From Chersky-840 sp963848335 (GTDB lineage: Bacteria; Actinomycetota; Acidimicrobiia; Acidimicrobiales; UBA8190), in contig CAWKDD010000003.1 in the NCBI GenBank assembly GCA_963848335.1, forward strand, positions 372,001 through 436,000: a stretch of 64,000 nt of DNA, given 5' to 3'. Of the stretch, positions 25,701-35,015 are shown one piece after another. The translations under genes were made by a program, and so were the position numbers. The notes beneath the pieces are model-generated. The model searched no databases. It had not been told where the DNA came from and saw only the letters and a program-made list of their open reading frames with translations. Numbering within the stretch: position 1 is the first letter of the stretch; each line of letters begins with the position of its first letter.

Positions 25701-27131
25701 ATGACCGCGCCCTGGGACGACGACGCGTGCAGCCTCGTCGACGCCTTTCGAGCTGGCAGGATCTCTCCTCTCGAGGCGCTCGACGCCTGCATCGAGGCGA
25801 TCGGCCGTTCACCGCTCAACGCCTTCAGCCATACCGATTTCGAACGAGCCCGAGACCTGGCCCGCAGCGCGGATGTCTCGCTCCCCTTCGGTGGCGTCCC
25901 CTTCGGGGTGAAGGAGCTCGAACGGGTGAAGGATTGGCCGTACACCGAGGCCTCGATGATCTTCAAGGACCGGACTTCGGGGTACGACCAGACCTCGATC
26001 AGCCGCCTGCGGCGCAGTGGTGCAGTCCTGGCTGCACAGACGACCGCCAGTGAGTTCGGGGGGATCAACTGCACTTCGACGCAGCTGCACGGCACCACGC
26101 GCAACCCCTGGGACCTGTCGCGCACACCCGGCGGCTCGTCCGGGGGGACGGCCGCCGCGGTGGCGGGTGGCCTTCTCCCCATCGCGACCGGGAGTGACGG
26201 GGGTGGCTCGATCCGGGGCCCCGCCGGGTTCTCGGGCTTGTTCGGGTTGAAAGCCACCTACGGACGCATCCCCAAGGGCCCCGACGCCGGCGTCGAGCCG
26301 CTCACCAGCGTGCTCGGGTGCCTGAGCCGATCGGCCAGGGACACGGCCCGGTTCTTCGACGCCTGCAACGGCTTCGATCAGCGCGACCCGCTGAGCCTGC
26401 CCGCCGTCGGCAACTGGGAGGCGGGGCTCGGATCCCACGACGTCGCCGGGCGGACGGTCGCCATCGTGCCCGACCTGGGGACGGCGAGGGTCCGCGGCGA
26501 GGTCGCCGACCTCGTGGCGGGGTTCGCCGAGAACCTGGTCCGGGAGGCCAGATTGAAGGTCGTCACCGTGACGCCCACGCTCCCGCCCCTCAAGGGCCAG
26601 TGGGCCATGGCCGGCCAGGTCGGGTTCGTCACCGATCTCGGCGACGCCTATCCCGACCGGATCCGGGACCTGTCACCGGAAATGCGCATGGGCCTCGAGG
26701 CGGCCAGGGACCGCTTCACGCTGGAGCGGGCTGCTTCCATCGAGTCGTACCGGCGCAAGCTCAACGAGGCGATGGCCGATCTCTTCGAGGCTGCGGACTT
26801 CGTGATGTGCTCGACGAACCCCGATGTCGCGTTCACCGCCGAGGGGCCGCCACCTTCGACGATCCCGGGGGCCGACCTGATCCACGAGATCGGCTTCTCC
26901 CGCGCCATCATGAACAACGCAGCCCTCACCGCACCTTCGAACCTCAACGGCAGCCCGGCCGTGAGCATCCCCGCCGGGGTGGTCGACGGATTACCGGTGG
27001 GCCTGCAGGTCCTCGCCGGCCACCACCGCGAGCAGCTGCTCCTCGAGATCGCTCTCGTCGCCGAGCGCGCCCTCCCGTGGCCGAAGGTGGCACCGGGCTC
27101 TCCCCGCGTGCAGGCCGCCGGAACCCCCTGA
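25701..27131 (+). CDS. Amidase, amidase-signature family
   Basis: 476 residues, complete. The catalytic triad is visible: Lys71 in FGGVPFGVKELER, the cis-Ser near 146-147 in RTPGGSSGGTAAAVAGG and the nucleophile Ser170 in TGSDGGGSIRGPAG. The C-terminal substrate-pocket region ends with NLNGSPAVSIPAGVVDG and LPVGLQVLAGHH, typical of the family. It hydrolyses an amide, but the substrate cannot be assigned; there is no GatB or GatC. It follows the Fur-family gene by 42 bases on the same strand, yet a functional link is not evident. Its stop is 12 bases from that of the convergent lipoprotein gene. Confidence 0.93.
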   Translation: MTAPWDDDACSLVDAFRAGRISPLEALDACIEAIGRSPLNAFSHTDFERARDLARSADVSLPFGGVPFGVKELERVKDWPYTEASMIFKDRTSGYDQTSISRLRRSGAVLAAQTTASEFGGINCTSTQLHGTTRNPWDLSRTPGGSSGGTAAAVAGGLLPIATGSDGGGSIRGPAGFSGLFGLKATYGRIPKGPDAGVEPLTSVLGCLSRSARDTARFFDACNGFDQRDPLSLPAVGNWEAGLGSHDVAGRTVAIVPDLGTARVRGEVADLVAGFAENLVREARLKVVTVTPTLPPLKGQWAMAGQVGFVTDLGDAYPDRIRDLSPEMRMGLEAARDRFTLERAASIESYRRKLNEAMADLFEAADFVMCSTNPDVAFTAEGPPPSTIPGADLIHEIGFSRAIMNNAALTAPSNLNGSPAVSIPAGVVDGLPVGLQVLAGHHREQLLLEIALVAERALPWPKVAPGSPRVQAAGTP

Positions 27132-27142
27132 GCCGACAGCCC

Positions 27143-28576
27143 TCAATGCCGGTAGCGGGGCAGCTTCACGATCCATGGCACGACCGTCTGGAGGAAGGCG
27201 TTCTTCGAGGGAGTGGCGAGCAGCGGGTCGAGATGACTGTAGGTCGTGTGCTTGTCGACGACGGTGAGGCTTGGGATCTTCGATTGGCGCTGAAAGGCGT
27301 GAGCGGCGTCGGCCACCGCGTTGTTCGTACCGCCCAGTGACGTCTGGATCACGTACATGGGCACGTCGACCTGGTGGAGGTGGTACAGGCGGAGCCCGAG
27401 CACGTCGGCGGCGGGTGTCTGAGTGAGGGCGCCGGCTGCTCCGACGTCGATCGACAGGCGCGCCGGGAAATACCAGTCGACGGGCCCGAGCGGCTCGCGG
27501 GAGAACACGTAGGCGATGTCCTGTACGGGAGTGGGCCCCGCGTTGACCCAAGCACGGGGCGAACCGCTGGCAGCCAAGTGCCCCGAGTGCACGTGGATGA
27601 GGGCCAGGGCGGCGGGCGAGGTCGAGGCATCGAACGCGTAGCCGAGCAAGCCCTGGTTCGTGGCCGGGAACGACGGCTTGAGCTCTTTCGGCAAGAGCGC
27701 GAACTTCTGGTTGATCGACACGGCCTGGGGCGCCTTGAGCGCGGCCAGAGCGCCGAGCTCGGCGAAGGGCCCGGTGATCCAGGGCAGGCCGAAGCCGAGG
27801 AGATCGAGCCAGGGGCTTCCTGCCTGCAGCTTCACCAGAGCTGCATCCGCCTGGGCGGCGCTCGTGGTGGGCGTGCCCCCGAACCCACCTCCGAGACCGG
27901 CGTCGCCGTCGATGCCGACGATGCCGGCGATGTCCTGGTACCCGCCCCGGCCGTCGAAGTCCCACACCGGATAGATGGCGGCCTCGGCACCGCCCAGGGA
28001 GTGGCCCCCGAGGATCACGGTGCGTTTCCCTCCGTCACGGGCGAGCTCGACGACGTTGTGGAGATCGCCCATGGCCACCGCCAGCCCCCATTGGTCCGCG
28101 AAGCCGAACTGGGAGGCCTTGAGCGGCTGGTAGTGCGGGGTGATCGACGAGTCCGCGATCCAGCCCAGGTAGTAGTTGAACGCCTGCTGGACCGTCGCCT
28201 TGCCGTCGAGGGCCTTCAGGAGCATGGAGTTGTCCTCGAGCGCACCCTCGCGTCGCATCTCGGCCCACACCTGGAGGTTGGGGACGTGTTGGGCCAGATA
28301 GGGACCGACGAGGTCGAAGTCCGCCGCCCCGGCCAGCGTGCCGGGCACGAGGACCAGCACGTTGGTGGCGCGAGGCGACCCGAACCGGCGCACCATGACC
28401 GTGTCGTAGCGGGTCGGGGTGCCCGGCACCGACACCCCGGGAACGCTGAAGGTCGACGTCTCACCGAGCGAAAGCGTCGAGGCGCTCGAGGCGCTCGAGG
28501 GAGTGGAAGACGGCGAGGCGCTGCAGGCAGCCAGAAAGACCGTCAAGATGATCCCCAAGCTGGCGCGAGCCCGCAT
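27143..28576 (-). CDS. Secreted alpha/beta-hydrolase lipoprotein
   Basis: 477 residues from the ATG at 28576; a longer frame exists upstream without a signal. A lipobox (VFLAAC, Cys18) follows a short hydrophobic stretch, then a Ser/Thr linker. The hydrolase core shows LVLVPGTLAGAADFD (oxyanion region) and the nucleophile elbow ILGGHSLGGAEAA. The late His is in TTYSHLDPLLA. It is probably an extracytoplasmic esterase/lipase of unknown substrate. A large cap region (about 190-350) separates the nucleophile from the C-terminal His. Confidence 0.85.
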   Translation of the reverse strand: MRARASLGIILTVFLAACSASPSSTPSSASSASTLSLGETSTFSVPGVSVPGTPTRYDTVMVRRFGSPRATNVLVLVPGTLAGAADFDLVGPYLAQHVPNLQVWAEMRREGALEDNSMLLKALDGKATVQQAFNYYLGWIADSSITPHYQPLKASQFGFADQWGLAVAMGDLHNVVELARDGGKRTVILGGHSLGGAEAAIYPVWDFDGRGGYQDIAGIVGIDGDAGLGGGFGGTPTTSAAQADAALVKLQAGSPWLDLLGFGLPWITGPFAELGALAALKAPQAVSINQKFALLPKELKPSFPATNQGLLGYAFDASTSPAALALIHVHSGHLAASGSPRAWVNAGPTPVQDIAYVFSREPLGPVDWYFPARLSIDVGAAGALTQTPAADVLGLRLYHLHQVDVPMYVIQTSLGGTNNAVADAAHAFQRQSKIPSLTVVDKHTTYSHLDPLLATPSKNAFLQTVVPWIVKLPRYRH

Positions 28577-28643
28577 CCCCCAATCCTCTCTCGAGCGCGT
28601 CGGTGTGTTCCGGAGTGCTGGGGCAGACCGGTGCGGACGCGGA

Positions 28644-29558
28644 TCAGCCGGCGGGTGGCGCAGGCACCGCGCTTCCGTCGGCCACCGTGAACCCGTCAGC
28701 ATGGCTGTTGGCGTTGGAAGGCGTGGCGATGGCCGGCGTCGTCAACGTGTTCGACGTGGCACCGTCAGGCAACATGGCGATGTCGAAGAGGTCCAGGGGG
28801 CTCGCCGGAGCGAGGAGTGGCTGGTACACGGCCGAGGCATTCGGGGCGGTCGTCGTCAGATAGACAGGATCGAACGTCGCGGACGATGTGGTTGCCAGAG
28901 TGGCCAAGTCATTGCTGCTACGACAAGGGGCGATAATGCACGGCCTCTCGTGGATGGCCTCCGCGCTCGAGCCCGAGATGCGGTACCTCACCGTCTTTCC
29001 GGCGCTGCGGCCCGTCGTGATGTCGTCCACCGTCATCGACCATCGCTTGTCCCTGTCCTTCTGGTTGGCGATCTCCCTGACCGTGACGACTACCCTGTTG
29101 CCGGGAGAGACCGTGAGGGCCAGGGGGGACTCGCTCTGGGGAAGCACCTCGGTCCAGGCTTGGTAGAACGCCCTCCCTCCGATGTTGTCCTCCTCGACAC
29201 CGGCCTGGACGAGCTTGTCGGTGGTGTTGAAACCGCCGATCCCCACCCAGTCCGCAGAGTACTGATCGCCGGCGACCCTGGTGTTGACGGTCGTGACGAC
29301 GAAGGTGGTCGTCACCCCCGTATAGAAAGGAGCGCCCGGTCCCGGCACCTGGGCGTAACCCGACCAGTTGTACGAGTCGGCGACGACACCGGTGTTCCGT
29401 TTCGCCTTACGCGGCTGGGTCGGCGCCACCAGGTCCTGGCCCCAATGGGTGGTACTGCGCGCCAGGGCTGTAGCCGCCTGGGGAGCGGCGCCACCTGGGA
29501 CCGCCAGCGTGGCGAGGCACAGCGCTGCGCCCACCACAGGAGACAACATGCGCCTCAT
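28644..29558 (-). CDS. Peptidase G1 (eqolisin) family glutamic endopeptidase
   Basis: 304 residues from the ATG at 29558, preceded by GAGGGGG; an ATG at 29609 is an alternative. A signal peptide (LSPVVGAALCLATLAVPGGA) is followed by the G1 fold: DSYNWSGYAQV, TTTFVVTTVN, ADWVGIGGFNTTDKLVQAGV and AEAIHERP. In scytalidoglutamic peptidase the catalytic dyad is Gln in the LQ(T/A)G motif and Glu in the AE-x-I-x-E motif; both are present here. Such enzymes work at acid pH. A C-terminal domain (LTTTAPNASAVYQP onward) is variable. It is secreted and co-oriented with the lipoprotein gene downstream. Confidence 0.85.
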   Translation of the reverse strand: MRRMLSPVVGAALCLATLAVPGGAAPQAATALARSTTHWGQDLVAPTQPRKAKRNTGVVADSYNWSGYAQVPGPGAPFYTGVTTTFVVTTVNTRVAGDQYSADWVGIGGFNTTDKLVQAGVEEDNIGGRAFYQAWTEVLPQSESPLALTVSPGNRVVVTVREIANQKDRDKRWSMTVDDITTGRSAGKTVRYRISGSSAEAIHERPCIIAPCRSSNDLATLATTSSATFDPVYLTTTAPNASAVYQPLLAPASPLDLFDIAMLPDGATSNTLTTPAIATPSNANSHADGFTVADGSAVPAPPAG

Positions 29559-29711
29559 AGCCCCGGACCCCCTCAGCACCGCCACCCCGGAGATGCTGCT
29601 CATCGCCAAGGCTATCGGATGCCGGATTCCTCTCCCACCTCGACGATGGACGCCCGACGACCTCCGATTCGCAGGGGCCCGGGGCCCGGCCGGCGGGAGA
29701 CGCCAGGCCTC

Positions 29712-32700
29712 TCAGCCCGCCGAGAGGGGCTCGTGGGATCCGGTCGGCTCCTTGGCGAGGATGTGGATGTCGACCCCGCTCAGGGTTCGGGTCAGCTCGC
29801 GCAATGTGGCCCCGGCCCGCTCGCCGCCTCGTGACCCTCGGACCACCAACAGCTCGGTCACCAGGTTGTCGCGGGCGTAACGGGCCAGGGCGGGGGCCAC
29901 GGCCGGACCGTGGAGATTCACAAACTGACCGCCGAGTTGACGTGCCAGCTCCGCGTAGCGACCGAGCAACAGCCCCTCGTCCATTGAACCCTCTGTGCTG
30001 TGCACGGTCACGGCGCGAAAGTCCGTGTCCAGGCTCGCCGCCAGGCCGGCGGCCCGCCGGATGAGACGCTCCATGCCCGCACGAGGCGCGACACAGACCA
30101 TGACCCGCGGCCGAGCCTCCCAGTGCGCCCCTGCCCCCTGCCGGCGCAGGAGACGCACCTGCTGCTCGTCGGCATGCCAGGCCACGATGCGGAACGCCTG
30201 CTCGCGCAGGCGGGCCAGGTTCTCCTCGCTGTACTCGTCCCGTAGGGCGGCTTCGGAGATCGAGGGGTCGACCGGCTCGGCCAGGACTCGCTCGATGAGC
30301 TCGGATGCCGGAAGGTCGACGAGCTCGATGTCGTCGGCGAGCTCCAGCACGGACTGATCCACGTGGTCGGCCACGTGGAGCGTGGCGATGACCGTCATCC
30401 CGACGTCGAGGAGACGGCCGAGGTCCTCGACCAGCCGTGGGCCGGTCCCCGACGCGGCGGCGAGGTCGTCGATGCACACCACCTGGGGGTTGCGCGCCAG
30501 CACGGCGGCGAAATCGGGACGTCCCGACGGCGTGCCGGCCTGACCTCCCACGATCTCGAGGTCTCCGAGCACGGCATCGAGACCCGGGTGCAGGCGGGTG
30601 ATCGAGGCGACGACGCAGTCGGTCCCCCGCGACGCCCGCCTCTGCGCCTCGTCGAGCATCGCCGTCGTCGTCCCGCACCCGTGCGCGTAGCCGAGGTACA
30701 CACGCAGTGTCCCCCGGCGCCCGAAGCGCGCCTCGTCCTCCTCCTCCGGCGCGCTCACGTCGGCGACCGCCCCGGGGGCCAACCAGGCGATCACGTGCAC
30801 GTCCACATCGGGGAGGGCTTCGATGAGCCGATCCGTCGGCGACGCGCGCCGGGCCCAGAGATGCTGGCGCGGGTCCGAAGCGCCGATGAGAAGGTGCTGG
30901 GCCACCACTTCGCGCACCGTTTCGCGGATCTCGCGTTCGACATTGCCTCCACGACGTTCGGTGAAAGTGGCCCCCACTTGCTCCGCGGTCACCTTGAGGA
31001 GCGCCACGTGCTCGTCGGCGGTGGGGCCGGCTCTCGGGCGCTCCACGGTGAGCACGGTGCAGCGTCCCCCGGTACGCCGGGCCAGGCGGGCACCGCGGCG
31101 CACGAGCGATTCGGCGTGCGCGCTCGGAGCAGCGGCGACCACGACGTCCTGGGGCTCCAGGCCGGTGGGGGCGTCGCCCCCGCCGACCCGCCGTGCCACC
31201 AGGCGCAGCGCCAGCTCCCGCAGCGGCCCCAGGGTCTCGAGGCGGAACGGCCCCCCGAGGGCGCTCTCGATCTCGTCATGGGGGCAGACGTTGCCGTGTG
31301 CGATGCGCCGGCGCAGCGCGGTGGGGGCGATGTCGACGAACCGCACGTCGGCGGCCCGATCGAGGACGTGGTCGGGCACCGTCGCCGCCACCGGAGAACC
31401 TGTGACGTGCTCGACCGACGCGCGCTGGCCCTCGAGTTGTGATGCGTCGAGCGTGGCCAACACCTCGATGCCGGCATCGAGCATGGTCTCGACGTCCTGC
31501 CATCGCCACGCGTTGGCAGACTGGCGCGGGTTGGCATGGGCCAGATCGTCGACGAGCGCCACCTGCGGACGGCGCTCGAGGACTGCGTCGAGGTCCATCT
31601 CCTGGCGCGTGGTTCCGTCGTCGTCAACGGCGCGCAGCGGGACCCGCTCCAGGTCGCCGACGGCCTCCTCGGTGTGCGACCGGTCCCGTGAGTCGACCAC
31701 CGCCACCACGACATCCTCACCGGCGGCCAGCCGCCGGTGCGCCTCGCGGAGCATGGCGAAGGTTTTCCCCGATCCTGGATAGGCGCCCAGGAAGAGGCGG
31801 AGGTTCCCCGGGCGCACCACGGTGCCTGAGGTCGGCTCAGAGCCGGGCACGTGCTCCTCGTGCTCTTCGAGAAGGAGCTGGTCACGCCCACCGTCATAGG
31901 CATAGAGCTCGGCGTAGCGGCCCCAGTTGACGGCTGTGTCGAGCTGTTGTCGCGCCTCCGCCTCGCCGAAGTTGCGGTGCAGCAGGTCAGTGAAGAACCC
32001 CGAAGGGAGGTTGCCGTCCTGTGATCCTCGCAGGGCGCGATCGATGGTCCGCACCAGGGGGGCGCGCTCGAGCACCTGGGCGGCGAAGATCCGTTTGCTT
32101 TCCTGGATGCTTGCGCCCGCAAATGCGCGCCCGCTGTGGGTCAACTTCAGATCGTCCTCCTCGAGTGTGGCGAGGCCGAGGAGCACCAGCGCATCCACCA
32201 GCGGGAGCATGTCGTCGACCTCGAGACCGAGAAGGCGGGCCAGGTCCGCAAGCTCCGACGATCCGCCTCGATGCTCGAGGATCTCGGCCAGACCCGAGAG
32301 CCCGTCGACAGTCGCCAGCGGGAGCGGGGTGTCGCCCGGTGTGCCACGAGCCCCTGCGGAGCCGCTCTTGGCCACCACGGCGGGCACCGAAGCGCCGGTC
32401 ATGATCTCGTAGATGTGGTCGACCAGCGCGTCGAAGTCCGGTGTGCGGCGATGCCGCGGGCGCGCCACTTCGTTGACCAATTCGGCGCGAAGCCGACCCG
32501 GGTTGGTTCCCAGGACCAGGATGCGATCGGCGAGAAGGACCGCTTCCTCGATGTTGTGGGTCACCATGACCACGGAGCGGGTCGGGAATCGATGACCCTC
32601 CCACAGCTCGAGCAGCTCACCGCGCAGGTTCTCGGCCGTGAGCACATCGAGCGCGCTGAAGGGCTCGTCCATGAGCAGTACGTCGGGCTCGAGCACGAGT

Positions 32701-33158
32701 GCCCGGGCGAACCCGACGCGCTGGCGCATACCGCCGGACAGCTCCTTGGGGAACGCCGACTCGTAGCCGTCGAGACCGACGAGGTCGATGGCACGCAGGG
32801 CCTGCTCGGCACGCTGGCGCTCCGGGACGCCCCGTGCCTCCAGGCCGATCTCCACGTTCTGCTGCACACTGAGCCAGGGAAGAAGTGCAAAGGTCTGGAA
32901 CACCATGGCCGTGCCCCGGTTGGATCCCACGAGCCGCGTGCCCCGGTACAGCACCTCACCGGAGGTGGGCGCGATCAGCCCGGCCATGCAACGCAGAAGC
33001 GTCGACTTCCCACTGCCGCTGCGCCCCAGCAGTGCCACGAATTCCGAGTCGGCGACCTCGAGGTCGACGCCCTCGAGCACGGGGATCTGTTGGGCGCCCG
33101 CGCCGGCAAACGACTTGGAGACGTGCCGGACCGAGATAAGGCTGTCGGAGGCACTCAT
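29712..33158 (-). CDS. ABC anion-importer ATPase fused to tandem KdpD sensory and Usp domains
   Basis: 1148 residues. The ATG at 33158 overlaps the permease stop (ATGA) and begins the ATPase domain. Residues 8-250 are a nitrate/sulfonate-type ABC ATPase: Walker A GRSGSGKST (45-53), signature LSGGMRQRV (140-148), Walker B VLLMDEP (160-166), His201. Residues about 283-435 are the AAA-associated C-terminal domain (COG4754 type). Then comes a KdpD sensory module (about 450-655): Walker A GAYPGSGKTFAML (458-470), VALVDDLAHANP (533-544), WRWQDVETMLDAGIEVLATL and LRELALRLVARR. A Usp-like domain follows (about 668-792). A second KdpD module (about 816-1000) has a degenerate P-loop (GYAHGCGTTTAML, Thr830 for Lys) and VVCIDDLAAAS. 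A last Usp-like domain ends the chain (1015-1136). There is no histidine kinase domain. I know of no described protein with this order. Confidence 0.9.
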   Translation of the reverse strand: MSASDSLISVRHVSKSFAGAGAQQIPVLEGVDLEVADSEFVALLGRSGSGKSTLLRCMAGLIAPTSGEVLYRGTRLVGSNRGTAMVFQTFALLPWLSVQQNVEIGLEARGVPERQRAEQALRAIDLVGLDGYESAFPKELSGGMRQRVGFARALVLEPDVLLMDEPFSALDVLTAENLRGELLELWEGHRFPTRSVVMVTHNIEEAVLLADRILVLGTNPGRLRAELVNEVARPRHRRTPDFDALVDHIYEIMTGASVPAVVAKSGSAGARGTPGDTPLPLATVDGLSGLAEILEHRGGSSELADLARLLGLEVDDMLPLVDALVLLGLATLEEDDLKLTHSGRAFAGASIQESKRIFAAQVLERAPLVRTIDRALRGSQDGNLPSGFFTDLLHRNFGEAEARQQLDTAVNWGRYAELYAYDGGRDQLLLEEHEEHVPGSEPTSGTVVRPGNLRLFLGAYPGSGKTFAMLREAHRRLAAGEDVVVAVVDSRDRSHTEEAVGDLERVPLRAVDDDGTTRQEMDLDAVLERRPQVALVDDLAHANPRQSANAWRWQDVETMLDAGIEVLATLDASQLEGQRASVEHVTGSPVAATVPDHVLDRAADVRFVDIAPTALRRRIAHGNVCPHDEIESALGGPFRLETLGPLRELALRLVARRVGGGDAPTGLEPQDVVVAAAPSAHAESLVRRGARLARRTGGRCTVLTVERPRAGPTADEHVALLKVTAEQVGATFTERRGGNVEREIRETVREVVAQHLLIGASDPRQHLWARRASPTDRLIEALPDVDVHVIAWLAPGAVADVSAPEEEDEARFGRRGTLRVYLGYAHGCGTTTAMLDEAQRRASRGTDCVVASITRLHPGLDAVLGDLEIVGGQAGTPSGRPDFAAVLARNPQVVCIDDLAAASGTGPRLVEDLGRLLDVGMTVIATLHVADHVDQSVLELADDIELVDLPASELIERVLAEPVDPSISEAALRDEYSEENLARLREQAFRIVAWHADEQQVRLLRRQGAGAHWEARPRVMVCVAPRAGMERLIRRAAGLAASLDTDFRAVTVHSTEGSMDEGLLLGRYAELARQLGGQFVNLHGPAVAPALARYARDNLVTELLVVRGSRGGERAGATLRELTRTLSGVDIHILAKEPTGSHEPLSAG

Positions 33159-34906
33159 GCCAGTGTGTAGCGCGTCTCGGCCAGCCGGTAGAGGCGACGC
33201 CAGAGCAAGGTGTTGGTTCCCACGACGTAGACGCACATGGTGAGAAGCCCGGCAAGGATACGGTGGAAGTCGAACGCTGCGGTGGACTGGCTGATGTACG
33301 CGCCGAGACCGCTGGCCACAAGGGTCTTCCCGTGGTACGGAACGATCTCCGCCACGATCGAGGCGTTCCAGGCACCTCCGGCGGCGGTGATGGCACCGGT
33401 GACGTAGGCCGGGAAGATGCCCGGAAGGATGAGGCGGCGCCACTGGGTACGGCCTCGCACTCCGAGGTTTCGCATGGCCTCGCGCAAGTCGCTCGGGACC
33501 GCGCTCGCGCCGGCGATCACGTTGAAGAGGATATACCACTGCGCGCCCAGTGCCATGAGGACGATACCGCCGAAGTTGAGGCTGATCCCCAGCTCGGCGA
33601 AGACGATGATGGCGAACGGGAAGAGGAAATTGGCAGGGAAGCTGGCGAGAACCTGCACGACCGGTTGCGCGATCCGTGTGACCCGGGGATTGAACCCGAC
33701 CCACACACCCACCGGGACCCAGATCAGCGTCGACACGATCAGAAGCACGATGACCCGGCTGAAGGTGATGAAGCCGAGTCCGAACGTCCGCCCGAAGATG
33801 CCGAGCCCGCCAGGGCCGCTTCCCACGTAGGTGAGCACGCGAAACAGGCCGAAGGCGAGAGCCCCGAGGGTGAGAGAGAAGAACACGACGTCGCCGGCCC
33901 GGCGGCGGCTCTGTGTCGTTTGAACGAGGCTCCGATCGTCGATGCCCGTGACCCGGCTCATCATGCGGTTGAAAGGGGCAAGTCCGGTCTGGGCCCCCCG
34001 GGCGATGAGTGCCGGCAGCGCACTTCGGCGCAGGATCCCCAGGACCAGCGAGCGCTGCTTCTCGGTCGCTTCGGATTCCTCCACGCGGAACCGCTCGACG
34101 TAAGCCGTGAGGGGTCGCCAGAACAGCACGTTGACGAGGACCACGATGGCGATCATCACCGCGATGGCGATGATCACCCGCCCCGTTTGGCCCCGGGCTG
34201 ACGCCACTCCCACGTACGAGCCGATGCCCGGGAGCACGTACCCGCCGTGGCCCGGGACGCTGATCTGCTCGGAAGCGGTCAGGAAGAACCAGCTTCCCCC
34301 GAAGCTCATCATCCCGTTCCACACCAGTCCGATGGCACCGCTGGGCAGCTCGATGTTCCAGAAACGCTTCCAGCGGCTGAGACCCAGCACCCGGCTCGCC
34401 TCGTCCATGTCGCGTGGCACGGTGATGAGGGACTGGTAGAAGGAGAACGTCATGTTCCACGCCTGAGCGGTGAAGACGGCGAACACCGACGCCGCCTCGA
34501 GCCCCAACACCGAATGCGGGAACAAGGTGAGGAAGAACGTGATGGTGACGCTGAGGTAACCGAGCACCGGCACGGACTGCAGGATGTCGAGCGCGGGCAC
34601 CAAGATCCGGCGCAGCCGGCGGCTGTGGGCAGCCGTATAGGCGTAGACCAAGCTGAAGGTCACCGAGAAGAAGAGGGCGACGAACATGCGCAACAGGCTG
34701 CGGGCTGCGTAGTACGGCAGGTTGACCGGTGAGGTGTCGAGCCGGCTGAGCTTGCTCGGGACCAGAGCCACTGTGGCCCCACGGCCCACGCGGATGAAGG
34801 CGAAGACGAGCAGGAACAGGGCGAGCCCCACCATGGCGTCGACCGGGCTGAAGCCGAGCTTTCGCTGCAGCGCCCCGCGGGTGGGGAAGGTGGAGGTCCC
34901 GGCCAC
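33155..34906 (-). CDS. ABC anion transporter, duplicated permease component
   Basis: 583 residues from GTG 34906, with TGAGGATC as ribosome site. It consists of two fused permease domains, each with about five or six helices and its own EAA loop: EASRVLGLSRWKRFWNIELP and EAMRNLGVRGRTQWRRLILP. This matches the COG4986 type found with nitrate/sulfonate/bicarbonate-class ATPases carrying the AAA-associated domain. The stop codon overlaps the ATPase start (ATGA). No substrate-binding protein gene is present nearby, so the substrate is open. The fused KdpD modules of the partner ATPase suggest potassium or osmotic control rather than defining the substrate. Confidence 0.9.
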   Translation of the reverse strand: MAGTSTFPTRGALQRKLGFSPVDAMVGLALFLLVFAFIRVGRGATVALVPSKLSRLDTSPVNLPYYAARSLLRMFVALFFSVTFSLVYAYTAAHSRRLRRILVPALDILQSVPVLGYLSVTITFFLTLFPHSVLGLEAASVFAVFTAQAWNMTFSFYQSLITVPRDMDEASRVLGLSRWKRFWNIELPSGAIGLVWNGMMSFGGSWFFLTASEQISVPGHGGYVLPGIGSYVGVASARGQTGRVIIAIAVMIAIVVLVNVLFWRPLTAYVERFRVEESEATEKQRSLVLGILRRSALPALIARGAQTGLAPFNRMMSRVTGIDDRSLVQTTQSRRRAGDVVFFSLTLGALAFGLFRVLTYVGSGPGGLGIFGRTFGLGFITFSRVIVLLIVSTLIWVPVGVWVGFNPRVTRIAQPVVQVLASFPANFLFPFAIIVFAELGISLNFGGIVLMALGAQWYILFNVIAGASAVPSDLREAMRNLGVRGRTQWRRLILPGIFPAYVTGAITAAGGAWNASIVAEIVPYHGKTLVASGLGAYISQSTAAFDFHRILAGLLTMCVYVVGTNTLLWRRLYRLAETRYTLA

Positions 34907-34915
34907 GGCCGATCC

Positions 34916-34969
34916 TCAGATGATCGGCATGCCGTCGAAGTCGAAGAGCCCCGAAGCCTGCTCGCTCAT
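34916..34969 (-). CDS. Possible 17-codon leader ORF ahead of the permease
   Basis: ATG at 34969, stop at 34916, reading MSEQASGLFDFDGMPII; its TGA is part of the GAGGA site of the permease gene. No strong ribosome site precedes it. It may be translated as a coupling leader or may be chance. Confidence 0.2.
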   Translation of the reverse strand: MSEQASGLFDFDGMPII

Positions 34970-35015
34970 CTCGTGGACACTACATGTGCCCACCACTTCG
35001 CAGTGCCACCGCGGC

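Noticed and set aside
30363..31442. 359-codon plus-strand frame
   Set aside because: Shadow of the ABC-KdpD gene; composition is His/Arg-rich and no family is recognisable.
33159..34460. N-terminal ~430 residues of an uninterrupted 1582-codon frame ahead of the ABC-KdpD protein
   Set aside because: This stretch is Arg/Gly/His-rich and lies antisense-like in phase over the permease gene; the real protein starts at 33158 with ATGA coupling.
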